Shown piece after piece: positions 16,239 to 24,091 of a stretch of DNA of 64,000 bases (position 1 is the stretch's first letter; each line of letters opens with the position of its first letter). The position numbers and the translations under genes are program-made. This DNA is from Sphingobacteriia bacterium (GTDB taxonomy: Bacteria > Bacteroidota > Bacteroidia > Chitinophagales > Chitinophagaceae), in assembly GCA_017304675.1 (NCBI GenBank), contig JAFKLS010000018.1:496001-560000 (forward strand), written 5' to 3'. The notes under the pieces are model-generated. The model saw nothing but the letters and a program-made list of their open reading frames with translations. It made no database searches and was not told the origin of the DNA.

Positions 16239-17567
16239 ATGCGGAATTTTATTAACTACTGCTTACTATTATTAATCTTTGGCGGCCTGGTGTCGTGTAA
16301 CAAAGTTGATAACACTTTTGGCTCCGAATACCTTAGTAACGACATTACTCAAATTATCAGGGTAGATTCGTTCAGGCCAAGTTTACAAACCATTTACACA
16401 GATTCATTTCCTACACAGGCTAAAGGTGTTAGTATGATAGGCGGCTATACCGACCCTATTCTTGGCAAGGTAAAAGCGCAAACTTTTTTAGAAGTAGCAG
16501 CCCCCGGTTATTCTGATATTTATGCCAATACATTGTACGATTCTATTACACTGATTTTAAAAGTAAAGAGATCTGCATTTTATGGTGATAGTACCAAGCC
16601 TTTGCATATTGATGTGAACAGACTGTTAGAAAACATCACTCCACCCAATAGCGGATTTAATATTTATAATGTTGACACGTTCCAGTACAGCCCTACTACA
16701 CTTGGTTCTACAGATATAGTAGTAAGGCCTTATTCAACAGATACCATCGCCATTAAATTAAACGATGCTTTGGGTAAAGAGCTTTTTGGTATGCTGCAAA
16801 GAGGAAGCGACACTATTAAAACTGCAAGTGTTTTTCTGGACTATTTTAAAGGATTGCGACTCGGCTCTAACAATACCACTTCGCTTGTATTGAACTGCAC
16901 AGACTCTGTAAAAATGCGGATTAACTACCGGAAAAACAGTGTGTATACCATTAGCCAGAAAGTAGATTTTATTTTAGGAAACAATTCGCACCATTTTATA
17001 AATGTACAGGCCGACAGAACCGGTACTCCGCTGGCAGGACTCGGCACTTCTTTTAAAGCAATAAACAGTAATTTAACCAATAATGCTGCTTATACGCAAC
17101 CCGCAACAGGCATTACTGCTAAAATTACTTTCCCAAGCGTAAAAGATATTCAAAAGGCACCTAACTATGTAAAGCTCTTAAAAGCAATATTGTACATAAA
17201 GCCTGTTAAAAAAACATACGAAACAACCTTTCCATTACCACCTTCGTTAAGGTTATCTACCACAACCATTTTAAACTACCTGGGAAATGACTTGTATGCT
17301 TACGGTGCAAGTGGTACACCCGTTATCCAATATGGTAATTTGATGATAGATTATATAAATGGGGAGAACACTACCTATAGTTATGACATCTCCATTTACA
17401 TAAAACAATTTCTTGCAGACCCAACAGTTAATTCTGAAACAGGCATATTGGTTGCTCCACCAAGCCCTGCTTATGAAACCGTTTTAAACAGACTGGTAAT
17501 GGGCAATACGAATAACCTTAATGGCGCTATCAGTTTACAGCTTTATTACGCAACAATACAACCGTAA
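16239..17567 (+). CDS. DUF4270 domain-containing lipoprotein
   Basis: This 442-residue protein has a signal peptide with lipobox GLVSC (Cys20), so it should be an envelope lipoprotein. The body matches the DUF4270 family, which is confined to Bacteroidota: the start pattern VDSFRPSLQTIYTDSF, then GGYTDPILGKVKAQTFLEV, and a C-terminal part ending in NGAISLQLYYA. The function is unknown. It is the first gene of a two-gene operon with an outer-membrane barrel protein 5 bases downstream, suggesting the pair works together at the outer membrane. Confidence 0.85.
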   Translation: MRNFINYCLLLLIFGGLVSCNKVDNTFGSEYLSNDITQIIRVDSFRPSLQTIYTDSFPTQAKGVSMIGGYTDPILGKVKAQTFLEVAAPGYSDIYANTLYDSITLILKVKRSAFYGDSTKPLHIDVNRLLENITPPNSGFNIYNVDTFQYSPTTLGSTDIVVRPYSTDTIAIKLNDALGKELFGMLQRGSDTIKTASVFLDYFKGLRLGSNNTTSLVLNCTDSVKMRINYRKNSVYTISQKVDFILGNNSHHFINVQADRTGTPLAGLGTSFKAINSNLTNNAAYTQPATGITAKITFPSVKDIQKAPNYVKLLKAILYIKPVKKTYETTFPLPPSLRLSTTTILNYLGNDLYAYGASGTPVIQYGNLMIDYINGENTTYSYDISIYIKQFLADPTVNSETGILVAPPSPAYETVLNRLVMGNTNNLNGAISLQLYYATIQP

Positions 17568-17572
17568 CAAGA

Positions 17573-18829
17573 ATGAAGAAAAGAACAGGCATATATATAT
17601 TGGCATTAATAGGATTAGTGAATTATACAAAAGCTCAAAACAACAATTCTCCCTACTCAATTGTAGGTATTGGCGATATAGAACAAAGTTATTTTGACAG
17701 AACAACAGGCATGGCTAACACCGGATTGGCATTATCTTCTAACAGGTTTATGTTTACTGCCAACCCCGCCGCCAATGCTGCATTGGATTTTCATTATTTT
17801 TCCGTTGAAACGGCTGCCCGCTATAAAAACGTAAACTATTCCGGTACTCCGGTAACAAGTATATCAAGCAATTCATCTGACTTGCAAATGAGAAAACTGG
17901 TTATTGCAGTAAAACCAAAAAGTTTTTGGGCAACAAGTTTGGGTGTGCTTCCTTTCAGTACCATTAATTATTCCATGTACGGTTTTAAACCGGTGCTGGG
18001 AAGCAGTGTAACCATACCGGCATATTACCACGGAAGTGGCGGTGTGAATAATTTGTTTTTCACCAACAGTTTTCAAATAAACAAACATCTTTCAGTGGGT
18101 GTTCAATCATCCTGGTTATTTGGCAACATGAATGAAATAGAAACCGTTATTCCTACCTCGGCATTAGACAGCACCCTAATAACAACCAAATACATTACGG
18201 TTTCAAACCCTTACTTCAAGTTTGGCGCTCAATACAAAAGCAAGATCAATAAAAACTGGGTGGGTAGTATTGGTGCTACTTATTCGCACAATACAAATAT
18301 TCAGGCATTACAAAGCATATCTGTAACAGACGGGAATTCTGTTTTAAAAAGCGATAACACTTATAAAGCTTCGGTAATGACCCTTCCTAAAATGTTTGCA
18401 GGTGGTATTGCTGCTACTTATAAAGACAAGTATACGTTCGTGGCCGATTACAGCTATCAGCCGTGGAGTGAGCTGAACAGTAAAGGCATTAACTATGTAT
18501 TGGTGAACAGTAACAGGTTTTCATTTGGTACAGAGTATTCTAAGAAAGCAAGTTTTAGAGAATTCACCTATGAGAAATATTTTTTACAGGCCGGTGTATT
18601 TGTAAATGACTCTTATTTAAAAGTGAACGGAACACAAATAAAACAGGCTGGCGCAACAATAGGCGGAGGTATACAAACAGCCCGTGGTTTAGGAATGCAG
18701 GCAACACTTGAATTTGGCAGCAGGGGCACCATAAATAATTCTTTAATAAAAGAAAATTATACCCAGCTAACATTAACTTTAAGTTACAGAGACTTTTGGC
18801 GCTCGAGAAAACTGGTGCGTTATGATTAA
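17573..18829 (+). CDS. Outer-membrane beta-barrel protein
   Basis: This 418-residue protein has a signal peptide (cleaved near YTKAQ, residue 22) followed by NSPYSIVGIGD, a start common in Bacteroidota outer-membrane barrels. Alternating hydrophobic and aromatic strands run throughout (for example QATLEFGSRG and QLTLTLSYRDFW). The pattern resembles FadL/PorV-type porins, but I cannot assign a specific family or substrate. It follows the DUF4270 lipoprotein by 5 bases and precedes a terminator, so it is cotranscribed with that gene only. Confidence 0.7.
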   Translation: MKKRTGIYILALIGLVNYTKAQNNNSPYSIVGIGDIEQSYFDRTTGMANTGLALSSNRFMFTANPAANAALDFHYFSVETAARYKNVNYSGTPVTSISSNSSDLQMRKLVIAVKPKSFWATSLGVLPFSTINYSMYGFKPVLGSSVTIPAYYHGSGGVNNLFFTNSFQINKHLSVGVQSSWLFGNMNEIETVIPTSALDSTLITTKYITVSNPYFKFGAQYKSKINKNWVGSIGATYSHNTNIQALQSISVTDGNSVLKSDNTYKASVMTLPKMFAGGIAATYKDKYTFVADYSYQPWSELNSKGINYVLVNSNRFSFGTEYSKKASFREFTYEKYFLQAGVFVNDSYLKVNGTQIKQAGATIGGGIQTARGLGMQATLEFGSRGTINNSLIKENYTQLTLTLSYRDFWRSRKLVRYD

Positions 18830-18857
18830 TGAAAACGATGGTAACCATTCATAATTT

Positions 18858-18886
18858 AAAAGAGAAGCGCAATGCTTCTCTTTTTA
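18858..18886 (+). terminator. Terminator between the barrel gene and the amidase gene
   Basis: An 11-bp stem AAAAGAGAAGC/GCTTCTCTTTT (18858-18868 with 18874-18884) with a 5-base loop and a T run lies 29 bases after the barrel stop. It lies inside the upstream extension of the amidase reading frame and so supports the later amidase start. Confidence 0.85.
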
Positions 18887-18906
18887 TTTTTCAGTATTTT
18901 CATAGC

Positions 18907-20094
18907 ATGAACAAATTACCCCTTTGTATTGTGTTGGCTTTATGTGTTTTTTCATTTTCAATACACGCCCAAAATCAAGAAAAAAACTACTGGCTGGCCT
19001 TATCCAAAGGTAAGTTACCTTCTTTAGCATACGGGCTTGGAGACGACCGGCTGGGCGGCGCCAAAATGGGTTATATAGATACCAATATTGTGTTGAAAGT
19101 AATTGATTCTATTGGCACATTATATCAGGTACAGCTTTCAAAGAACCATTCTGCATTTATAGAAAAGAATTTTGTACGCAAAGATTCTACCATTAGGGAG
19201 AAGCCTTTTTACCTAACCAATTCATGGATGGTAAAAGGAACAGATAGCTGTTACGATATTATAACCATTCAATTAGACGAAAAGCTTCCCTATAAATCGT
19301 GGATGGAAGTAAACCCTTCAAAAATTAAACTACAGCTATTTGGTGTACAGAGCAATACAAACTGGATTACCCAACTTCAGTCCTTAAAGGAAATAAAGAA
19401 TATTTATTATAACCAGATTGAGGATGATGTGATTGAAGTAACGATTGACCTGAAACATAGCCAGCATTGGGGGTACAGTATTGGTTATGCAGGAAAAAAA
19501 CTGGTAGTAAAAGTAAAAAGGCAACCTGAAAGCCTCTCATTGAAAAACCTTGTTATTGCTATTGATGCAGGCCATGGAGGTAATAACGCCGGCGCATCTG
19601 GAACCACAACAAAAGCCATAGAAAAGGAATACACTTTGCTGTTTGCAAAAGCAGTTGAAAAACAATTGAAGAAAGCAGGTGTTAAAACCATTATGACCCG
19701 AACCGCCGATACTAGTTTTGATATTAAAGACAGGATACTTTTTTTGCAGGAAAAAAATCCGGATGTACTTATTAGCCTGCACCTTAATTCTTCAGGAAAT
19801 ACTAATATTAATGGTAGCAGTACATATTACAAACATATCGGGTTCAGGGCGCTATCGCAAACCATTTTAAATCGTATGTTAGAAGCAAAGATGAATGAGT
19901 TTGGTAATGTTGGTAATTTCAATTTTACTTTAAACCAGCTAACAGATTTTGTAAATACCCTTTTAGAGATTGCTTTTTTAAGCAATGCCGATGATGAAAA
20001 AAAGATCATCAGCCCTAAATTTCATACCCTCGTAGCCAAGCAGGTTTATAAAGGTTTAAATGATTGGCTTACACAGGTTCAAAAACAAAAATAG
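18907..20094 (+). CDS. Secreted N-acetylmuramoyl-L-alanine amidase (Amidase_3)
   Basis: This is a zinc amidase that cleaves the bond between muramic acid and the peptide stem of peptidoglycan, usually for cell separation or recycling. From ATG 18907 there is a clear signal peptide (MNKLPLCIVLALCVFSF, cut near IHAQ). An N-terminal AMIN-like beta region (to about residue 200) precedes the catalytic domain. Zinc and catalytic residues are visible in IDAGHGGNNAG, EKEYTLLFAK, DVLISLHLNSSG and LLEIAFLSN. The open frame extends to 18829 but contains the terminator hairpin of the preceding gene, so that start is rejected. It stands alone between two terminators. Confidence 0.9.
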   Translation: MNKLPLCIVLALCVFSFSIHAQNQEKNYWLALSKGKLPSLAYGLGDDRLGGAKMGYIDTNIVLKVIDSIGTLYQVQLSKNHSAFIEKNFVRKDSTIREKPFYLTNSWMVKGTDSCYDIITIQLDEKLPYKSWMEVNPSKIKLQLFGVQSNTNWITQLQSLKEIKNIYYNQIEDDVIEVTIDLKHSQHWGYSIGYAGKKLVVKVKRQPESLSLKNLVIAIDAGHGGNNAGASGTTTKAIEKEYTLLFAKAVEKQLKKAGVKTIMTRTADTSFDIKDRILFLQEKNPDVLISLHLNSSGNTNINGSSTYYKHIGFRALSQTILNRMLEAKMNEFGNVGNFNFTLNQLTDFVNTLLEIAFLSNADDEKKIISPKFHTLVAKQVYKGLNDWLTQVQKQK

Positions 20095-20106
20095 ATTACC
20101 TATAAA

Positions 20107-20144
20107 ATAATAGAGGCTCAATAATATTGAGCCTCTATTATTTA
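20107..20144. terminator. Bidirectional terminator between the amidase and S9 peptidase genes
   Basis: A long stem based on AATAGAGGCTCAATA paired with its complement starts at 20109 and ends near 20142, with A and T tracts outside. It serves two convergent genes. Confidence 0.85.
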
Positions 20145-20196
20145 TAATACGGTACAAATGAATATGTTTATATTCAGCATCCGTTCAATACATCAT

Positions 20197-22353
20197 TCAG
20201 TGTATCCATCTTTCAAAAAATTCATACGTACGTAACATTTGATCGATACGCTGCCGGTTATTGCCACTGCGTGTTATTTCATGTGTTGCACCCGGGTGAC
20301 GAACATACTCAACCGGTCTTCCCAACACTTTTAAGCTTTTATATAACATTTCTCCTTGTATTACACCGGTTCTTAAATCGTTCTCCCCATGAAAAATAAT
20401 ATAAGGAGTGGTAATATTTTCAACATAGGTAATAGGGCTTTCATAGTCCAACAACTTCTTTACTTCAGGCTGCCATGGATAACCTCCAAAATAGTTAGGC
20501 ACTAACCGCCAGGCATTTCCTTCTCCAAAAAAAGTACTCAAATCGTATACGCCTCTTTGAGAGCAGGCAGCTTTAAACCTGTGATCATGGCTAATAATCC
20601 AGCTAACAAGGTACCCTGCATAAGAGCCTCCAGTAATCAATAATTTAGAAGTATCGGCCCAACCTTCTGCAACTGTTTTATTTAATGCTGTTAATACATC
20701 ACTTGTAGGGCCATCCCCCCAATCTTTTACATTACCTTTTAAGAAATCTACCCCATAGCCACCACTGCCTCGCGGATTAGAATATACTACACCATAACCT
20801 TGTGAGCAGAAGTATTGAAACTCGTGCCACATACTGGCTTCGCCAGGGCCCCACATAGCAGAAGGCCCACCGTGAATTTCTAACAAAAGAGGGTATTTTT
20901 TGCCTGCCTCATAATTGGCCGGTTTCATTACCCAATATTCAACAGTCATTCCTTTATCATTGATAAATATGTGTTTTTCAGGTTGAATAATATTTTTCTG
21001 TTGTACCCAACTGTTTAGTGATGTGATAGCAGAAAGATTTTTACCAGCAACATCACTTACATATAGTTCAGAGGGGTTATTTACATCATTCTTTGCAAAG
21101 TAGATTTTATTATTTTTCAGAGCAAAGCTGTTAATACCGCTGTTATAATCTGTTAATTGCTCCGTTTTTCTGGTTGCTACATCTGCCTTATACAAAACAG
21201 TTCCACCATTGCTTTGTGCGGTGAAATATAAATAGCGCTCATCTTCACTCCAGGTAAAACCTCCTTTGTTCCTGTCTAACACAATCTCTACTTTATCTTT
21301 CTCTGATCCGTTTAAAGGCATAATGGCAAGTGTAGGAACACTTACAAAACCTGTATTACCATAAGTGTAAGCCAGCCATTTGCCCGAAGGCGATAAACTG
21401 GCACTGCCATACGCCACTTCTTTTTTCCCCAGCAATACTGTTGCAGAATAATTGTTTAAGTTGATAGAATATACCTCACTTTCAAGAACCCTGTCTGGCA
21501 TTACCTCATCGTCTACCCTTGCATCAACAATCAAACGGTTATTTTTCAAGTCTATCTGTGGATTGAAGAAACTTGCAAAACCGGAAGTTATGGCTTTAGC
21601 TGTGGCGCCTGCCTGTACCTCTGTTATAAACAGGTGCGAAAAACTATATTCATTAGAAGTGGTGGCTTCTTCCTGAAACTGTAGTTTGGTGAGCGCTTTC
21701 GCTTTTTTGTCTTTTTCGTTCTGTTCCAGGTAAGCCCTGATTTCATCCATACTGCCATCAGGGTTAGGTTTGGCCGTATTGGCTTTTAAATTGTTGTTAG
21801 CAACAAAACCCGGTTTTTCGCTATTCCATCTGGGTAATTCTTTTTTAGGATTTAGAACAGAATCTGTTAACAAATCTTTCAGCGAAACCGAGGAAGAGAA
21901 AATTATTTTTTTACCATCAGGGAACCATTTGGGCGAAGAAGCGCCATATTTTAACCTGGTGAGTTGGGCCGGTTCACCGCCATCCAGGTTTAATAAAAAG
22001 ATCTGGCTTTTCCCTTCTGCTGCTCTTACAAAAGCAATTTGTTTTCCATCGGGGCTGAATGCCGGTTGAGAAGCCCCTTCCTTTGCAAAAGTAAGCTGGC
22101 GGGGCTTTTGAGAATCATCAGCCCAAGCCATCCATATCTGCGTAACATATTTATATTCCCATTTATTCTCTGTATCCGGCTCAATGCTCATAACTGTATA
22201 AGCTATTTTACTGCCATCACTATTCACCACAACATTACCAACGGTTTTAACATTCAGCAAGTCGGTAACTTTTATTTTTTCTCGTCCATTTTGAGCATAA
22301 ACGCCAAAGGTCAGCAATAAAAAAGCCGAGGCCAGTACAGTTATTTTTTTCAT
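20197..22353 (-). CDS. S9 family prolyl-oligopeptidase-type serine peptidase
   Basis: This is an exported peptidase that should cut short peptides (acylaminoacyl- or dipeptidyl-peptidase-like). It has a signal peptide (cleaved near VYAQ, residue 21), an N-terminal seven-bladed propeller of WD40/TolB-like repeats (about 30-430, for example QPAFSPDGKQIAFV), and a C-terminal alpha/beta-hydrolase domain. The catalytic triad is visible: Ser577 in GGSYAG, Asp659 in HGENDLRT and His691 in HPGATHEIT. The length of 718 fits the family. It is monocistronic and divergent from the AhpD-like gene. Substrate specificity cannot be read from the sequence. Confidence 0.92.
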   Translation of the reverse strand: MKKITVLASAFLLLTFGVYAQNGREKIKVTDLLNVKTVGNVVVNSDGSKIAYTVMSIEPDTENKWEYKYVTQIWMAWADDSQKPRQLTFAKEGASQPAFSPDGKQIAFVRAAEGKSQIFLLNLDGGEPAQLTRLKYGASSPKWFPDGKKIIFSSSVSLKDLLTDSVLNPKKELPRWNSEKPGFVANNNLKANTAKPNPDGSMDEIRAYLEQNEKDKKAKALTKLQFQEEATTSNEYSFSHLFITEVQAGATAKAITSGFASFFNPQIDLKNNRLIVDARVDDEVMPDRVLESEVYSINLNNYSATVLLGKKEVAYGSASLSPSGKWLAYTYGNTGFVSVPTLAIMPLNGSEKDKVEIVLDRNKGGFTWSEDERYLYFTAQSNGGTVLYKADVATRKTEQLTDYNSGINSFALKNNKIYFAKNDVNNPSELYVSDVAGKNLSAITSLNSWVQQKNIIQPEKHIFINDKGMTVEYWVMKPANYEAGKKYPLLLEIHGGPSAMWGPGEASMWHEFQYFCSQGYGVVYSNPRGSGGYGVDFLKGNVKDWGDGPTSDVLTALNKTVAEGWADTSKLLITGGSYAGYLVSWIISHDHRFKAACSQRGVYDLSTFFGEGNAWRLVPNYFGGYPWQPEVKKLLDYESPITYVENITTPYIIFHGENDLRTGVIQGEMLYKSLKVLGRPVEYVRHPGATHEITRSGNNRQRIDQMLRTYEFFERWIH

Positions 22354-22461
22354 AATCAGTATTTAGTATCCTCAAAATACAACAATCTGCATTTTCGGGA
22401 AGAGTAATTTGATGAGAAGATTGCCCGTTGCGGCTTAATTTTATCGGTTAAAACAACATAT

Positions 22462-22803
22462 ATGAGCCAGATAAATGAGTTTAATGAGTATCGTACCAGG
22501 ATGAATGAAGTGATCTTAAGTAAAAACAATTTAGTGATGAAACGTTTATGGAACCTGGATACCAATACTTACGAAGACGGGGCTTTAGATAAGAGAACAA
22601 AAGAAATGCTGGGCCTGGTTGCCAGCATGGTTTTGCGTTGCGACGATTGTATTAAATACCACTTGGGCAAGTGCCATGAACTGGGAATAACCACAGAAGA
22701 AGTATATGAAATATTTGCAGTAGCTAATATTGTAGGCGGTACCATTGTTATTCCGCACACAAGGCGGGCCGCCGAATATTGGGAAGCATTAAGCAATAGC
22801 TAA
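22462..22803 (+). CDS. Carboxymuconolactone decarboxylase / AhpD-like protein
   Basis: This 113-residue cytoplasmic protein has the CMD fold signature with an AhpD-like redox motif C-x2-C-x3-H: LRCDDCIKYH with Cys60, Cys63 and His67. Downstream lies EIFAVANIVGGTIVIPHTRRA. AhpD-type members use the Cys pair in peroxide defence; many others have unknown substrates. It lies 118 bases upstream of korB. The pair may reflect a redox theme, but cotranscription is uncertain because the gap is long enough for a promoter. Confidence 0.85.
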   Translation: MSQINEFNEYRTRMNEVILSKNNLVMKRLWNLDTNTYEDGALDKRTKEMLGLVASMVLRCDDCIKYHLGKCHELGITTEEVYEIFAVANIVGGTIVIPHTRRAAEYWEALSNS

Positions 22804-22813
22804 TTTGATGAGG

Positions 22814-22825
22814 GAAACGTTTGCG
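22814..22825. promoter_or_regulatory. Possible LacI-like palindrome before korB
   Basis: GAAACGTTTGC-type sequence with the CG-centred core AAACGTTT. It shares AAACGTTTG with the palindrome at 10335-10348 before the starch operon, but one arm is imperfect and the match is short. Confidence 0.2.
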
Positions 22826-22921
22826 TTGATTATTTAACTTATATCAGATTTATGAAATTGTAAAACCCTTAATTTTAACCAAAGCTTTAAATTCGCTCAA
22901 TTTTATATTAAAAGAATTGCT

Positions 22922-23953
22922 ATGTCAACAGTTACAGCAGCACCATTAACAGCCAAAGATTTTGCCACAGATCAGGAAGTACGTTGGTGCCCCGGATGTG
23001 GAGATTACTCTATTTTAGCCCAGGTTCAAAAAGTAATGCCAACATTAGGCATTCCTAAAGAAAACATTGTGATTGTTTCAGGTATCGGATGCTCATCAAG
23101 GTTTCCTTATTATATGAATACTTTCGGTATGCACAGCATACACGGAAGGGCTACAGCCATTGCCAGCGGCTTAAAGGCGGCAAGGCCTGAACTGAGTGTT
23201 TGGATTGTAAGCGGTGATGGCGATAGTATGAGTATTGGAGGCAATCATACCATTCATTTGCTGCGCAGGAATTTTGATGTAAACATGCTGGTATTTAACA
23301 ACCAGATATATGGTTTAACGAAAGGGCAGTATTCACCCACATCTGAAGTGGATAAAATAACCAAATCAACCCCTTTCGGCAGTATCGATCATCCATTTAA
23401 TCCATTGGCACTGGCAATGGGTGCAGATGCCAGTTTTATCGCAAGAAGTATGGACCGCGATCCTAAACATTTACAACAAGTGCTAACAAGATCTGCACAA
23501 CATAAAGGGTCTTCTTTTGTAGAGATCTATCAAAACTGTAACATTTTTAACGATGGTGCTTTTGAAATTTTTACAGAAAAAGGAACAAAGCAAGAAGAAG
23601 GTTTGTACTTGGAAAATGGCAAACCACTTGTGTTTGGCGCACAACAAAACAAAGGCATTAAAATAGACGGATTAAAACCTGTTGTAGTTGAATTGGGTAA
23701 TGGTGTTAGCGTAGATGATCTTTGGATACATGATGAAAAAGATTTTTACAAAGCGCAAACACTAATAAGAATGTTTGATAACCCGATGCAGGATGGCAAA
23801 CACTTTCCAAGACCGTTTGGCGTATTTTATGAAACAGACAGGCCTTGTTATGAAGAACAAATGGTATTACAAATTGAAGAGGTAGTAACCAGCAAGGGAA
23901 AAGGCAATTTAGATAAATTGTTGCGTGGCAAAGAGGTTTGGGAAATTGCTTAA
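22922..23953 (+). CDS. korB: 2-oxoacid:ferredoxin oxidoreductase, beta subunit
   Basis: This is the thiamine-diphosphate-binding subunit of a 2-oxoglutarate (or related 2-oxoacid) ferredoxin oxidoreductase, which makes acyl-CoA and reduced ferredoxin. The 343-residue product shows RWCPGCGDYS (Cys23, Cys26), GIGCSSRFPYYMNTFGMHSIHGRA and the ThDP motif VSGDGDSMSIGGNH. The partner alpha/gamma subunit (korA), usually immediately upstream in Bacteroidota, is not next to it or anywhere in the window. The enzyme is incomplete without it, so korA must lie elsewhere. A terminator follows directly. Confidence 0.93.
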   Translation: MSTVTAAPLTAKDFATDQEVRWCPGCGDYSILAQVQKVMPTLGIPKENIVIVSGIGCSSRFPYYMNTFGMHSIHGRATAIASGLKAARPELSVWIVSGDGDSMSIGGNHTIHLLRRNFDVNMLVFNNQIYGLTKGQYSPTSEVDKITKSTPFGSIDHPFNPLALAMGADASFIARSMDRDPKHLQQVLTRSAQHKGSSFVEIYQNCNIFNDGAFEIFTEKGTKQEEGLYLENGKPLVFGAQQNKGIKIDGLKPVVVELGNGVSVDDLWIHDEKDFYKAQTLIRMFDNPMQDGKHFPRPFGVFYETDRPCYEEQMVLQIEEVVTSKGKGNLDKLLRGKEVWEIA

Positions 23954-23979
23954 CAACAGCATTTAAATTCTATAAAACA

Positions 23980-24014
23980 AAAACTCCATTTGATACAGAT
24001 GGGGTTTTTTTATT
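23980..24014 (+). terminator. Terminator after korB
   Basis: A 10-bp stem with one G-T pair (23980-23989 with 23999-24008, AAAACTCCAT/ATGGGGTTTT) and a run of T lies 26 bases after the korB stop. Confidence 0.8.
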
Positions 24015-24091
24015 TTACTTATCAACCGCAAATGTTTTCTGAAAAATAACCAACCCACTTCTGCAATACATTTATTGTTCAATTTGTCATC

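Noticed and set aside
18829..18906. Amidase start extended to 18829
   Set aside because: The extension contains a strong terminator (18858-18886) and has no signal peptide; ATG 18907 gives one.
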